Shown: positions 25,701-35,669 of the stretch, in pieces
Layout of the letters: the number at the start of each line of letters is the position of its first letter
Position numbering within the stretch: the stretch's first letter is position 1
NCBI GenBank assembly: GCA_036186865.1
Contig: AP025042.1
Location: forward strand, 17,879,496-17,943,495
DNA from: Eustoma russellianum
Lineage: Eukaryota > Streptophyta > Magnoliopsida > Gentianales > Gentianaceae
Reading direction: 5' to 3'
Length of the DNA stretch: 64,000 bases
Made by a program: the position numbers and the translations under genes
The notes under the pieces: model-generated
Databases searched by the model: none
The model's input: only the letters and a program-made list of their open reading frames with translations
What the model was told of the DNA's origin: nothing

Positions 25701-25984
25701 AGCAACTTAGTGATTTTGGCATTAAAATGAATAAGATTCCAATTTTCTACGATAGCACAAGTGCAATCAATCTTTCACGGAATCCGGTGCTTCATTCTAA
25801 GGCCAAACACATTGAGGTGCGATATCACTTTCTTCGTGATCATGTTCAAAATGGGGATATAGTGATAAACCACATAAGAACTGATCATCAAATCGCTGAC
25901 ATCTTCACCAAACCCCTTAATCAAGCCACTTTTGAAAACTTACGAGCCAAATTAGGAATGATGACTTACGATACCATTGTATAG
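22745..25984 (+). CDS. Copia Pol polyprotein of element B (protease, integrase, RT, RNase H)
   Basis: The frame is open from 22745, just after TAG 22742-22744, with first ATG at 22829. Protease motif WFLDSGCSRHMTG spans 22798-22838, upstream of that ATG, so translation must enter earlier. Numbered from the ATG: integrase zinc region LWHRRLGHIG...CETCIKGK (about 120-165); catalytic D in LLHLDLFGP (about 185), D in RSDRGGEF (about 249) and E in GVVERKNRTLQE (about 285); RT with GTKWIFRNKM (about 583), QMDVKSAFLNG and YVDDIIFGS (about 734); RNase H DADFGGCELDRKSTSGTC (about 898) and STTEAEY. It ends FTKPLNQATFENLRAKLG with stop 25982-25984. No env-like ORF follows. It shares gag's reading frame but is separated by two stops. 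Confidence 0.93.
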   Translation, partial: ENCKEYKKEAKSKNLKTKWFLDSGCSRHMTGNPKLFTELEQIDNGGKVTFGDSNQGKVIGKGTIGDPNIFQIRNVLLVSNLSYNLLSISQLIDSGYHVSFLPNCCDIINEKREIVLKGNKDGNIYTLSLNNILNARIKCLVSHDLDVNLWHRRLGHIGVSTIERLSKKNLIRGMPKLDLHNFQLCETCIKGKHIKETMKSKHEVSTSHVLELLHLDLFGPSRTRSLGGHYYVCVIVDAYSRYTWTLFLTHKDDAPLVIKNLIKKLENLYEENVKRIRSDRGGEFKNKDIIKFCELHGIKHEFSPPRTPQLNGVVERKNRTLQEIARTMLCENKVPRYLWAEAVSCACYIINRLSIRKKLNKTPYELLNNRQPKVDYLRVFGCKCFVLNTKDNLDIFEQKSIECIFVGYSTNSKAYRCYNHASRKIIESIHVKFNENAYFDVSDKKKQENNVENMFDDDDILLEPVHDHLEPTSPEQDVHEPLGEINQEILQLEDNLSNLQDVPIVYENVHTNETFELEEGEPSQLKNWWLIKDKHKHPKELIIGDPSVGVRTRRNISQAEGHILISHLEPKNIKEALGDLSWIDAMHEELNQFIRNNVWDLVPKPENKSIIGTKWIFRNKMDEQGNITRNKARLVAQGYNQQEGIDYEETFAPVARLEAIRLLLAIASLSNIKLFQMDVKSAFLNGYIQEEVFVKQPPGFEDPKNPNHVYKLKKALYGLKQAPRAWYDRFANFLIANNYQRGTIDNTLFLRQKDNDLLIVQIYVDDIIFGSTNPTLVKDFEECMKSEFEMSMVGELNYFLGLQIKQTPQGIHISQLKYVNDMIKKFGFEELKPTPTPMSVSTKLDKDENGKTFDDTLYRSMIGSLLYLTASRPDIMFSVCMCARFQSCPKVSHYNAVKKIFRYLKHTPHLRLWYDRNAKLELHAYSDADFGGCELDRKSTSGTCQFIGTNLISWFSKKQASVALSTTEAEYIALSLCTTQILWLKQQLSDFGIKMNKIPIFYDSTSAINLSRNPVLHSKAKHIEVRYHFLRDHVQNGDIVINHIRTDHQIADIFTKPLNQATFENLRAKLGMMTYDTIV

Positions 25985-26248
25985 TTCTATCTTTTGCATG
26001 ATTTGCAAAATAAAGGGGGAGATATAATAAGAACATGATTTTAGTTGGTAAGTCATATGCTAAGTTTTAATTGGTAATGGTATAAATTTTGGAGCATAGG
26101 TTAAGGGGGAGAGTATGAGTTGCGGGGGAGCGGCATACTATTTAAAAGTTGAAAACATAGTTGAAAACATTTGGTTAAACTTTTGGTTATAAGTCGTGAC
26201 ATTAAAATCATGTTAGGTTATTTTGAAAATCATCCAAAAGGGGGAGAA
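25985..26248 (+). other. 3' UTR of element B with multiple polypurine tracts
   Basis: Purine tracts lie at 26012-26022 (AAAGGGGGAGA), 26103-26112, 26122-26129 and 26236-26247; the last directly precedes the LTR and would prime plus-strand DNA. Repeated AAGGGGGAG tracts are known in Sirevirus non-coding regions. Confidence 0.8.
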
Positions 26249-27014
26249 TGTTGAAAAATATGTTTGGATAATTTTCAAAGTCATGATTCTAAGTGATGAA
26301 TACTTAAAAATGTCACATATGGTGTTATAAATGAAAGAGTTGAATAAGTGAAGAAAAATGACACGATGTCTAGGGTTGTTAGAAATATTTTTCTAAAATG
26401 TGATAAAAATAGTTGTTTTTATTTTTACATGATTTATATATGTTTATCATGTTGTGATTATGTGATTTTTATGATGATAATATCTTGTGACTAATATGCT
26501 CTCGAAGTTTCTACAACTTACCAAAAGGGCAAAAGTGGTATTTTGAGTTTTGTAGGTACTCGACATGGTGAATATGATTCAAGAAGATATTATCATCTTA
26601 TTTATTATCAAGAAGGTGTTATTATATTTAATTCTGACCATCGGGTTCATTTCTGGAGTTTAATCTCACTAGGGGCATTTTGGTCATTTTACCCCCGAAG
26701 ACAGTTTCGGTATTTTTACTCAAGGAATCTCTTGAGTAACTTATTATATTCATTCTGGAGTTCATTTAGTATATTCTTGAAGATTATTTGGTGGTTTTCT
26801 ATTTTATTCTCTCATTTGATGATTTTATCGACGGTAGCGGGATATGTGACGGTATTCGATGTCACGTTCTATTTTCTCTTGAAGACTCTTATATATATGT
26901 TATTGGAGGTTCTTAATCATCATCTTTCAGAGATTACAAGGTGTCTTTGGTGCAAGATTCATCACAATATGTCAAGGAAAAATGGGAATTTTGATATTAT
27001 ATGTTGACATATCT
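26249..27014 (+). repeat. Truncated 3' LTR of element B
   Basis: Matches the first about 766 bp of the 5' LTR, then departs at TTGACATATCTTG, where the 5' LTR reads TTGACATAACCTTGTCAAC. About 1390 bp of LTR, including the TATA box, is missing, and I do not find it downstream. Confidence 0.85.
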
Positions 27015-27660
27015 TGTAGGACCTCAGGCGCTACCAATTCTCCCAAAACCAATTGGTGATAGGAGATGCGCATACCCTAGCCTTATAGTGCATTCAACAC
27101 ACACAAGCGCCCACGACATTTGACTGTGACTTGGCCCACACGGCCTACGCGCCATGGGACAATTGCTGCACCCAACAAACAAGAGTAAAGGTAAGGAAGT
27201 TTAGCAGCATAACAATACCGAGCTTGGAAGAGAAGCTCAGACCGGCAGATCAGAGGAAGGTCAGGTCAGCATGTCTACCAAACGAAGAAAGAGGAAAATT
27301 GTGGACGCTATGAAAAGGGGAACAGCTGCTTAACAATACGGTGTAGTTTTATCATTTAACAGTATTTATTTATTCTTTGTAAATACTGGGTAAATGCTAT
27401 CGTTTCTCTGATAGCTTGAATAATACGACAACCAATTAGTATAAAAGGTAGATTGCGTAGGAAAACAAATGTATCTTTTCTCAGAATTGATGTGGATCAG
27501 AACAATGATTCTCTCTCTCTCTCATGTCAGTTATCTTTTTATGCACTCTTTTCTCTCCCTTCTCTTTCTCCCGCTTCTTCTTCTCCGGTGCTACCTTTCT
27601 GCAAATCTGCAAATTTGCAGAAAACAATTTTTCTAATAGGTTTATGATGGAATGAAGCAA
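27015..27660 (+). repeat. LTR-like segment of an unidentified Copia-type element
   Basis: It begins TGTAGGACCTCAGG at the break of element B and has an LTR-like layout: CCAAT at 27431, TATAAAAG at 27439-27446, then a CT-rich leader (CTCTCTCTCTCTC near 27510). No second copy or primer-binding site is evident, and the right edge is approximate. Confidence 0.45.
27439..27446 (+). promoter_or_regulatory. CCAAT/TATA promoter in LTR-like segment
   Basis: TATAAAAG lies eight bases after CCAATT. Spacing to the CT-rich leader fits an LTR promoter, but no transcript evidence exists. Confidence 0.4.
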
Positions 27661-28880
27661 AATGACTCACTAAATTGATTGTACTTCTTATATTGTGAAG
27701 TAGCAGTTGATCGACACAGTTTGACGCAATTTTAATTATGGGTCATCGGAAAATAATCTCTATGTGTTTCTAACATAGGAGTTCATACCAAATCTCTGAC
27801 TCCTAGTCGTAAATGTAATTTGCAATGGATATTCCTAAGATGACTGTTAAATTTACCGATAAGATGTCGGTTATGAATATCACCGAGTTAAAGGTATGCC
27901 GGTTTTGGATAACTCGGATAATCGGTGGTTCAATTTGAAACCACCGGAATTGGCGGTCCTAATGTTACTGGTATAAATGATTTTTTGTGAAAAGTTGTGG
28001 GAAAAAGTTTTCTTTTAACAGTTTATAGACAAAATTCCTTTTTGGACAAATCGACAACCGCTTGATGAACCGAAAGTTGTGGTTTTGTTTGTGACATACC
28101 AAGCTACATCCATCCCGATGCAGATTAGTCTAAGCACTTGACCATCTAATTTCTTTCACAGTCTGTGCTCCATGCTGTCGATTATTTGTAATTTTTAATA
28201 ACCGGAGTTGTGATTTTGTTTGCGACTTACTTATCATTCATTAGCACACTAACGTAACTTTGTCTGAATACTATGAACATTACAAAAATCTTTCAAACTT
28301 ATGCAATCATGGTATGCGAGAAGGTATCCATGATAATATTTTCTGATGGTTTAAATAGTCAATATTGTAGCATTCTAGACTCTACTCATTGCGGCTATTT
28401 TTAGATAAACCTCTTTTCACAGCTAGAACTCCTAAAAAGTTGCTGCTAAACTTCAAAGATATCCATCCGGAAGAGAACACGGTGTTAGACTTGCTCAAAG
28501 TGAAAGAATGAATAAACTTAGACAGCACTTGAAAAATGTAAATGTAAAAATTCAACTCCAATCCTTCACCATCGTTTTCAATTTCTGCTGGACGATCTCA
28601 AGTGACTCAACTCTGTATGTGCAGTCATTATAGCAATCAACGTCCTCAAATCCTGGTTCAGAAAGTTGATGCTATTACTTTAAAGATCAATCAAGGTCTA
28701 ATAAATATCAGGGCAACTATTCTCAGGAAAACACTTACAGCCAAAATTTTGGCCAATATACACTTTCAATCTATATTCTTGTTCGAAATAATTCAAGTCA
28801 GACAAAATTGACTTCTGTACAGTGGCCGACCTGCCGAGTTCAGGTACATTGGATATATCTGTTAAGTCAAGACAGTTCAG
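27661..28880 (+). other. Degenerate sequence, possible Copia gag remains
   Basis: No intact ORF. Around 28440-28830 a patchy reading gives Gln/Asn/Ser/Tyr-rich text (for example RSNKYQGNYSQENTYSQNFGQ) like the C-terminal linker of some Copia Gag proteins. No zinc knuckle is recognisable. The rest (27661-28440) shows nothing I can name. Confidence 0.3.
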
Positions 28881-29880
28881 ATAGCGCAACTGAGTTTGCT
28901 TTCTGAACAATCAGCCGACCTGTCCACCTTAACTGAACAGCACTTCAGAACAGTGGTTCTGTGCTATCAGCCTTCCAGTCGAGCTGAACTAAAGTCAAAC
29001 TGATCAGACAGATCCGAGGTGAGTCCAGGACTCCGTCCTTAAGACGTTATTGCTCTGGTATATTGTGCCCAACCAGAGGAGCAACCGTCTCCCATGATAC
29101 AATGGAAGTCAGTTCAGACGAGTGACACTGCAGCGTTGAACTCTACGAATTTGTTAGATGTCCTGAACTTCTCGGTATACTGATGCAGAAGCGTATATGA
29201 GGGAGAATTAATATGCACCGAGAGAGATTGCAGAGAAGGAGAAGAAGAAAATGGGATTTCTCAATGAGTGAACACAAAGGTCAGATAGGCGACTATTTAT
29301 GGGAAAATTATGAGGTCAGTTTGTTACAGCCAGTCCAATCTCAGTCGTAGGATTAGTTACTTGCTCTGCCTGAACCATTGGATTATATAACTGCACCAGA
29401 TCTGACCTCATCCGTCAGATCAACCAACTCTTCAATCTGAGCCGTCAGATTATAAAAAATTCAGGTCAACTTGGCCGGTTAAAGTTCAACAACTTTTCAA
29501 AATTTAACCTTAGCCTAATCTAACAACCTAGAGAATTTGAACTGAACAAACTCCTTCCTGGTTGATAAGATGCGACCCAGTGCTACAAGACCCCGCCTGC
29601 AGTCTGCAGCCTGGCCTGTAGCCCAGTCCACAACATTAGCCCACGCCCAGTCCGACTTCATACTTACATAGGTATTTCCGATCAAGAGTATTCTTCAATA
29701 CCCCACTTGAAATATCAAGATACGGGAATCATGAAAAGCCTCATCTTACCCTCGTTCCTCTGCAGATAGCACTTTTATTTAAAAGAATGGGTAAGTGCTT
29801 ACTGAACTCCATAACTTAGTTGTCCCATTGAATCAAGATTTTGGGATCTCCAGTCAACAAGGTTAGGTTACCGTTACAAA
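28881..29880 (-). other. Antisense Copia 3' flank, possibly LTR
   Basis: This lies downstream, in antisense sense, of the RNase H fragment at 29881-30236. Its antisense text GGAGATCCCAAAATCTTG, followed by a TTCAATGGGACAACTAAG core, resembles the 3' untranslated region typical of a plant Copia lineage. An ACTATTTATGGG at 29294-29305 reads antisense as CCCATAAATAGT, a possible TATA box. LTR limits could not be set. Confidence 0.4.
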
Positions 29881-30236
29881 GATTCATGCATTATAGGTTT
29901 TAGGCTCATTCTGTTTGTCAAAATTGACATCCGATCTCTAGACAAACCTTTTGTAAGCGAATCCACAAGATTATCTTTTGATTTTATAAAATCAATGGAA
30001 ATCACGCATTAGAGATCAACTACTTCATGGTATTGTGTCTCCGACGTATATGTCGAGACTTATCATTAAACATGCTGCTTTGATCTCGTCCTATAGCCGA
30101 ATGACTATCACATTGTATGCTGATCGGAGCGATTGGCTTAGGCCAGCAGGCTTCTAGAACATTCTGAAGCCACTCAGCTTCTTCTCTTGCTTTATTAAGT
30201 GCTATAAACTCCACCTCTATCGGGGAACGAGTTATG
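29881..30236 (-). pseudogene. Copia RNase H C-terminal fragment
   Basis: The antisense frame 30214-30020 reads EFIALNKAREEAEWLQNVLE, PIAPISIQCDSHSAIG and NDKSRHIRRRHNTMK. This is the C-terminal RNase H of a Copia Pol (C/D-conserved SIQCDSHSAI helix, then RHIRRRHNT). Past a stop, patches resembling DFIKSKDNLVDSLTKGLSRD continue to about 29890. The upstream part is cut at 30236 by element D and, if present, lies beyond the window. The family differs from both the Sirevirus-like elements and the Copia at 9150-18097. Confidence 0.78.
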
Positions 30237-30970
30237 TGTAGGATCTTTATAGCACCACTAGAAGGGGGGATTAAGTAGTGAGGAAATTTTGGTTTTTAAA
30301 ACTTTTTAAACCAAATTACTCACGTCTGATTCTGTTTTCAGATCCTGATTTGATTTATTTACATAACATAGTTGTAGACCGCCAAAAATTTTGAAATTTG
30401 GTGAAGTTGTGCTCTAAGATGTTATGATTAACTCACAACAATTGTAAATTACAACTCTAAGCCTAACCCCTTGAAAATACGTTTTTGTTGAGACTGTGCA
30501 AATCTGTCAGAAACTGTACTCCGAATTGAAAATTTTATTCTTATTAATTCGGAACTCTAAATGGTCTAAAACTCTTATGGTAAGACCCTCAAGATGTTTA
30601 TTTTAATGGTTTGAAACAGTTTTTGAAAATTGCTTTGGGAAGCACATCAACCATGTTTATGTTCTTAACCTTTGCAAATCTGAGAATCAGATTGCACTAG
30701 TCTCAAAACTATTAACGTTTGCTTGACTTATGCTTATCCAAATGAGGTGAAACTTGTGCCAAATGAATGCTAGAACGTGTAACTATGTTTTTGCAAAAAT
30801 TTATTATTTTTGAAAATTGTTTGCAATTTTTACCATTTCAATGAAAATGATGCAGAAACCTGAAAACTGAAAGTAAAGTGCTAAAAAGCAAGAAAACCGA
30901 GAATTTTATACTGGCTCGGTTAAAACAACCTACTCCAGTATTCGAGGACACCTTATTCGATTATCACTAA
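30237..30970 (-). mobile_element. Element D (gag-only Sirevirus-like), 3' LTR segment 1
   Basis: Plus strand TGTAGGATCTTTATAGCACCAC matches the LTR ends at 9530 and 14326. Left flank is TTATG (30232-30236). The LTR is broken after 734 bp by the CRM-like element, whose duplication ACTAA occupies 30966-30970 and 39903-39907. Segments 2 and 3 are 39903-41661 and 53512-54086. Confidence 0.87.
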
Positions 30971-32267
30971 TGATGCGTGCAACCCGTGGGCTCCAACAAT
31001 TCCACCTTCCAAACGTCCTTCACAAAGGGTTAGGCACAAAGAAGTAAACTTCCCCTTGCTTCCTTAGTGATGAAACGTGTGGACACCGAGCAAGACCAAC
31101 ACTACAAGATGGTCGTTGATCAGGCAAACCAAAATGGCCCTCCTGGACGGCACCTTTCAGCAATGGCAATACCTTCAAAACGCTCAACTTTGAAGGATCT
31201 TAACTTAGGTTTTTAATGCAAAACCAAGAAAACAAAGTATCACACAAAGTGAAGGAAATATCAAGAATTGTTATTCATCAAAAGGTGAGTTTACAACCAG
31301 CCAAAGGGGTCCTATTTATAGGCCTAGAAGACGCCCCCTTTAGCTTGAGATGGCTAGAGATAATTCAAATAAAGCTATCTGACAAATGTTTGAATTTGAA
31401 CTTTGCTTGAAAATTTAAACTAAGATAATTCTAGCTAAAACTTGAAATGCTTGCAAGATGTTATCTTCAATGAATCTAGTCATATTTGGTGATGAAATTG
31501 GCATTGGAAATGTTGAAATTGGCGTTGGAGATGTGGTTGAATTTGAATTCAAAGCCTAGTTGAAGATTGTATTCAATTTGACTTCAAACTTGAATTCAAT
31601 CTTTGAATTATGATCCCATCCTTTTTGATCTTCAAGTGGCGTGTGGATGGATATCTAGGCGTGTGAGATGTCTTCAAATGGTTGAGATGTTGAATTCAAA
31701 TGCTGGTTGGAGATTGAGTTTAATTTGAACTTGAATTTTAAACTTGGATTCAAATTTGAATTGCCATCTCATCTTTGCTTCAAAAATGGCGTGTGATCCT
31801 TATCCTTCAAAATGGCCGCCCCTTGTGATGTGTTGTAGATGATGTTTGATTTCAATTTGAACAAGAGATTCTATCTTGGACACCTTTGAATTTGTCTTAG
31901 CGTAGACAAACATTCTCTTGTAACATTCTCTTGAAACATTCTCTTCAACATTCTCTTCAAACATTCTCTTGAAACATTCTCTTCAAACATTCTCTTGAAC
32001 CTAATTTACCTACAAAGCAAATACATAAAACTAAGATCATACGACACAAAATAAATTCAAAAACAAGGAATGTAGACGTGCATGCTGAGACATGCTCAAG
32101 TTGAAGGTTCAATGAAATGAATCCAAGGAGTCTTAGGTTCATCTTGAACATGTTTGTACAAGAAGGTTGCAACTTGATGACAAAGTTCCTTTGCCCTCCT
32201 TCTTGTCATAGGACCTTTGACCTCTTGATGGGGCCCTTGATCCTCATCGGACCCTTGATCCTCATCA
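30971..32267 (-). repeat. 3' LTR of CRM-like element
   Basis: 1297 bp. It encodes the out-of-frame continuation of Pol at its start (minus strand, 32267 downward), a 12-mer tandem array (31905-32001) and an antisense TATA at 31311-31322. It has about 21 bp more than its partner near 31500 and fewer array units. Confidence 0.88.
31905..32001 (-). repeat. Tandem 12-13-mer array in CRM-like LTR
   Basis: About eight copies of a (G/C)AAACATTCTCTT unit. The partner LTR has the same array with two to three extra units (39503-39633). Unit-number difference between two LTRs that were identical at insertion shows replication slippage since then. Confidence 0.85.
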
Positions 32268-32338
32268 ATCCCCCTCCTCAAAAGGATTCGTCCTCGAATC
32301 AAAAAGGTCATCGTTGAAAGGGGTGAGATCAGCAGCAT
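32096..32338 (-). other. LTR-encoded C-terminal extension of CRM-like Pol (out of frame)
   Basis: Open antisense frame crossing from the internal region into the LTR. The LTR part reads DEDQGSDEDQG, then PMTRRRAKELCHQVATF, and ends in the LTR at 32096-32098. Conserved text just upstream, AADLTPFNDDLFDSRTNPFEEG, lies in a different frame, so single-base shifts separate Pol from this tail. Plant CRM group A elements are known to extend integrase into the 3' LTR with a putative targeting motif. Assignment to that motif is inference. Confidence 0.6.
32268..32285 (-). other. Polypurine tract of CRM-like element
   Basis: Antisense CCTTTTGAGGAGGGGGAT directly precedes the LTR start TGATGAGG. It doubles as Pol coding sequence (NPFEEG). 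Its G5 run is where a one-base change would open or close the frame into the LTR. Confidence 0.75.
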
Positions 32339-34983
32339 TTTAAAGTAGGTGAAACTGAACCATACCTGTCGGGAAGATCGAGGATGTATGCATTGTCACC
32401 TATGCGTTTCAAGACTTTAAAGGGTCCATCTCCGCGAGGCAACAATTTTGACTTTCTTTTATTGGGAAATCTTTCTTTACACAAATGTAACCACACTAAA
32501 TCTCCAGGTTTGAACACAACTCTTTTCCGATGTTTGTTAGCTCGTCTTTCATAAGCTTTGTTTTTCTTTTCTAGTTGTGTTTTAACTTGTTCATGCAGTT
32601 TCTTTATGTTGTCCGCTTTTTGTTTACCATCAATACTAGAACATTCATGCACGGGAATAGGAATCAAATCAATGGGAGACAAGGGATTAAAGCCATACAC
32701 GATTTCAAATGGACTATGCAAAGTACCGTGATGGACACTCCTATTATATGCAAATTCGATATATGGTAAACAATCTTCCCAATGCTTAATGTGTTTTTGC
32801 AAAATGGCACGCAAAAGTTGAGAAAGAGTACGATTAACGACTTCAGTTTGTCCATCAGTTTGTGGGTGTGCGGTGGTGGAAAACAACAATTGTGTACCAA
32901 GTTTAGCCCACAAAACACGCCAAAAATGACTCAAGAATTTCGTATCTCTATCACTTACAATTGTACGTGGCATGCCATGTAATCTAAAAATTTCTTTGAA
33001 GAACAAATCAGCAACATGTGTGGCATCATCAACTTTTCTACATGCTATGAAATGTGCCATTTTTGAAAATCGATCAACCACAACATAAATGCTATCGCGT
33101 CCTCCCCGAGACCTAGGAAGTCCTAAAACAAAGTCCATAGAAATGTCAATCCAAGGGGAATCAGGGACGGGTAAAGGCGTGTAAAGGCCATGTGGTTGGG
33201 ACTTGGATTTGACTTGTTTGCAAGTGATGCAATTACCACACAACCTCTCGACGTCTACTCTCATGTGGGGCCAATAAAAATGTTCTTTAAGAGTCTCAAG
33301 GGTTTTGAACACTCCGAAATGACCCATTAAACCTCCCCCATGGGCTTCTCTAGTCAATGCTTCGCGTAGGGATGATTGGGGAACGCACAATTTTTGTTCT
33401 TTGAAAAGATAACCCTCGTGTATGTAAAATTTCCCAAATGGTGCTCCTTTACATGCCTCGAAGATGGTGCCAAAGTCATGGTCATTGGGGTACAAGTCCT
33501 TAAGTGATTCGAATCCTAGGAAGCGTGAAGATAATGTAGTCACTAACGTGTATATCCTAGATAGGGCATCGGCAACTATATTATCCTTTCCTTGTTTGCA
33601 CTTAATCACGTAAGGGAATTGTTCTATGAACTCTACCCATTTGGCATGTCTTTTGTTCAACTTTCCTTGCCCTTTAAGATACTTAAGGCTTTCGTGGTCA
33701 GTGTGGATCACAAACTCTTTAGGTTGAAGATAGTGTTGCCAAGTTTGTAGGGATCTCACAAGGGCATAAAGTTCCTTATCATAGGTAGAGTAATTCAATG
33801 ATGCTCCTTTCAACTTTTCACTAAAGTAGGCTATAGGTTTCTTACTTTGGGTCAAAACTGCACCTATACCCACTCCACTTGCATCACACTCGATCTCAAA
33901 GGTCTCGTCAAAATTTGGTAGTCTAAGTATGGGTGCAGTGGTCAGCCTACGTTTGAGTTCATCAAATGCCTGTTGTTGTGGCTCTTCCCACCTAAAAGGC
34001 ACATCTTTTTTCACAATTTCGTTTAGGGGTGCAGCTATGGAAGAAAAATCTTTGACAAAGCGTCTATAAAAGCTTGCTAGTCCATGAAAACTGCGAACTT
34101 CCCCTACATTCTTAGGTATAGGCCACTCCACAATTGACCTAACCTTTTCCTCATCCATCTCTACTCCCTCAGCTGAAATGACAAAGCATAGAAAAACTAC
34201 ACGTTCTAAACAGAAAGAGCACTTCTTAAAGTTGGCGTAAAGTTGTTCTTGCTTAAGCTTTTCAAAAACGGCTCTAATGTGGTCAAGATGATCTTCTATT
34301 GTGTGGGAATAGATTAGGATATCATCGAAATAGACAACGACAAAGCGTCCTATGAACGCACATAAGACTTCATTCATTAGCCTCATAAAGGTACTAGGGG
34401 CGTTGGTGAGCCCAAAGGGCATCACTAACCACTCATAGAGCCCAAACTTGGTTTTGAATGCTGTCTTCCATTCGTCCCCTTCTCGAATGCGTACCTGGAA
34501 GTACCCTTGCTTAAGGTCGATTTTGGTGAAGAATTTGGATCCGTGCAACATGTCTAACATATCGTCTAGCCTAGGTATGGGGTACCTATACTTGACGGTA
34601 ATCTTGTTTATGGCTCGGCAATCGGTACACATTCTCCACGTTCCATCCTTTTTGGATACTAAAATGACGGGGACGGCAGATGGGCTCAGACTCTCTCGGA
34701 TTTGTCCACTAGCTAGGAGCTCTTCTACTTGCCTTTGGATTTCTTTGGTTTCTTCGGGGTTTGCTCGATAGGCTGGGCGATTGGGTAACACGGCTCCTGG
34801 GACAAAGTCGATTTGGGACGCAACTGAGGTAGGTAGGTTTGGTGGGAGTTCTTCAAGGGCAAGTTGACACGACTTTGGGATGATGATGAAGACAGTTTGG
34901 TTGTTATAAAGTGCACGTGTAACCTCTCTTTTCTTTGCGAAATACCCACACTTCTTTTTGGACTCGTTGACATTTAGGGGCAC
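32329..34983 (-). pseudogene. CRM-like Pol: RT, RNase H, integrase (near-intact ORF, frameshifted at both ends)
   Basis: An 884-residue open antisense frame. RT: RPAYRANPEETKEIQ, WRMCTDCRAINKITVKYRYPIPRLDD, MPFGLTNAPSTFMRLMN and the catalytic VVYFDDILIYS (about 215-226). RNase H: FEIECDASGVGIGAVL (about 363) and HTDHESLKYLKGQGKLNKRHA. Integrase: an HHCC region with GHFGVFKTLETL and CGNCITCKQVKSK; then D in MDFVLGLP, D in VSDRDTKF and E in TDGQTEVVNRTL. It ends at PGDLVWLHL, RGDGPFKVLKRI and GSVSP. No chromodomain like that of the Tekay element is present. The N-terminus is shifted from the protease at an A10 run (35006-35015), and the C-terminus shifts near 32340. Confidence 0.88.
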
Positions 34984-35669
34984 TACCTCTTTTCCCTTGC
35001 TCTCATTTTTTTTTTGTTCTCACTTTTCATACACTCCACGAATTTTCTCTCGGCTTCTTTTTCCTTAGGATCGGCTCTAGACTTGGTCATGCGTTGGTGA
35101 TCCTCGTGGACTTTGTGTGGTGGAAGTGCATGCAGTTTGTACAATTTGCCATTCAATTTGAAAGAATAACGATTCAAATAACCATCATATGTCACATGTC
35201 TATCAAATTGCCATGGCCTACCAAGTAAGATATGACTAGCATGCATTGGGGCGACATCACATAAAACATCATCTTTGTAACTACCAATGCTAAGAGAAAT
35301 CAAAACTTGTTTACTTACGCTAACTTCACCGCAGTCATTTAGCCATGCAAGTTTGTAAGGGTGCGGATGATTAGTCATAGGCAAATTCAGTTTTCTTACT
35401 AATTCGATGCTAGCCACATTAGCACAAGAACCGGAATCAATGATCATGGTGCACACTTTACCATTTATCATGCAATGAATATGGAAAATGTTTTCTCTAT
35501 GTTGTTCGTGATCATCTAATTTCGGATATGCATTTAAAGCTCTACGCACAACAAGAAACTCTTTAGTGTCAAAATCATCTAATGCGCCTAGATCCTCTTC
35601 AGGTTCAATTTCATTATCATGCTCAGACTCGTTTTCATGCTCGGACTCGGACACATATTCGTTTGTCTC
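34984..35669 (-). pseudogene. CRM-like protease region
   Basis: Same frame as gag after the TAA at 35670-35672. An acidic linker (SESEHENESEHD) precedes an aspartic protease with the active-site motif MIIDSGSCANVAS and then LGRPWQFDRHVTYDG. It ends in a Lys/Glu-rich stretch where an A10 run (plus strand T10, 35006-35015) throws the frame off. With the indel ignored, text continues as ESKGKEVVPLNVNESKKK into RT. Confidence 0.85.

Larger units (their letters stand above)
18276..27014 (+). mobile_element. Element B: Sirevirus-like Copia with truncated 3' LTR
   Basis: Sense element: 5' LTR 18276-20431, PBS, gag with one stop, open pol, 3' UTR with several purine tracts, and a 3' LTR that stops after about 766 bp. 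The left flank is AACAA (18271-18275). No right flank can be tested because the 3' LTR end and target duplication are lost. The shared LTR portion differs at roughly 13 of 766 positions by eye (about 1.7%). Pol could in principle be functional, but the element cannot be complete. Confidence 0.87.

Noticed and set aside
31216..31410. 64-residue ORF repeated at 38833-39027
   Set aside because: It lies in both LTRs of the CRM-like element. The duplication is the LTR pair, not two genes.
31900..32000. Tandem repeat array considered as a possible CRISPR or satellite
   Set aside because: Units are 12-13 bp with no unique spacers and lie inside an LTR in plant DNA.
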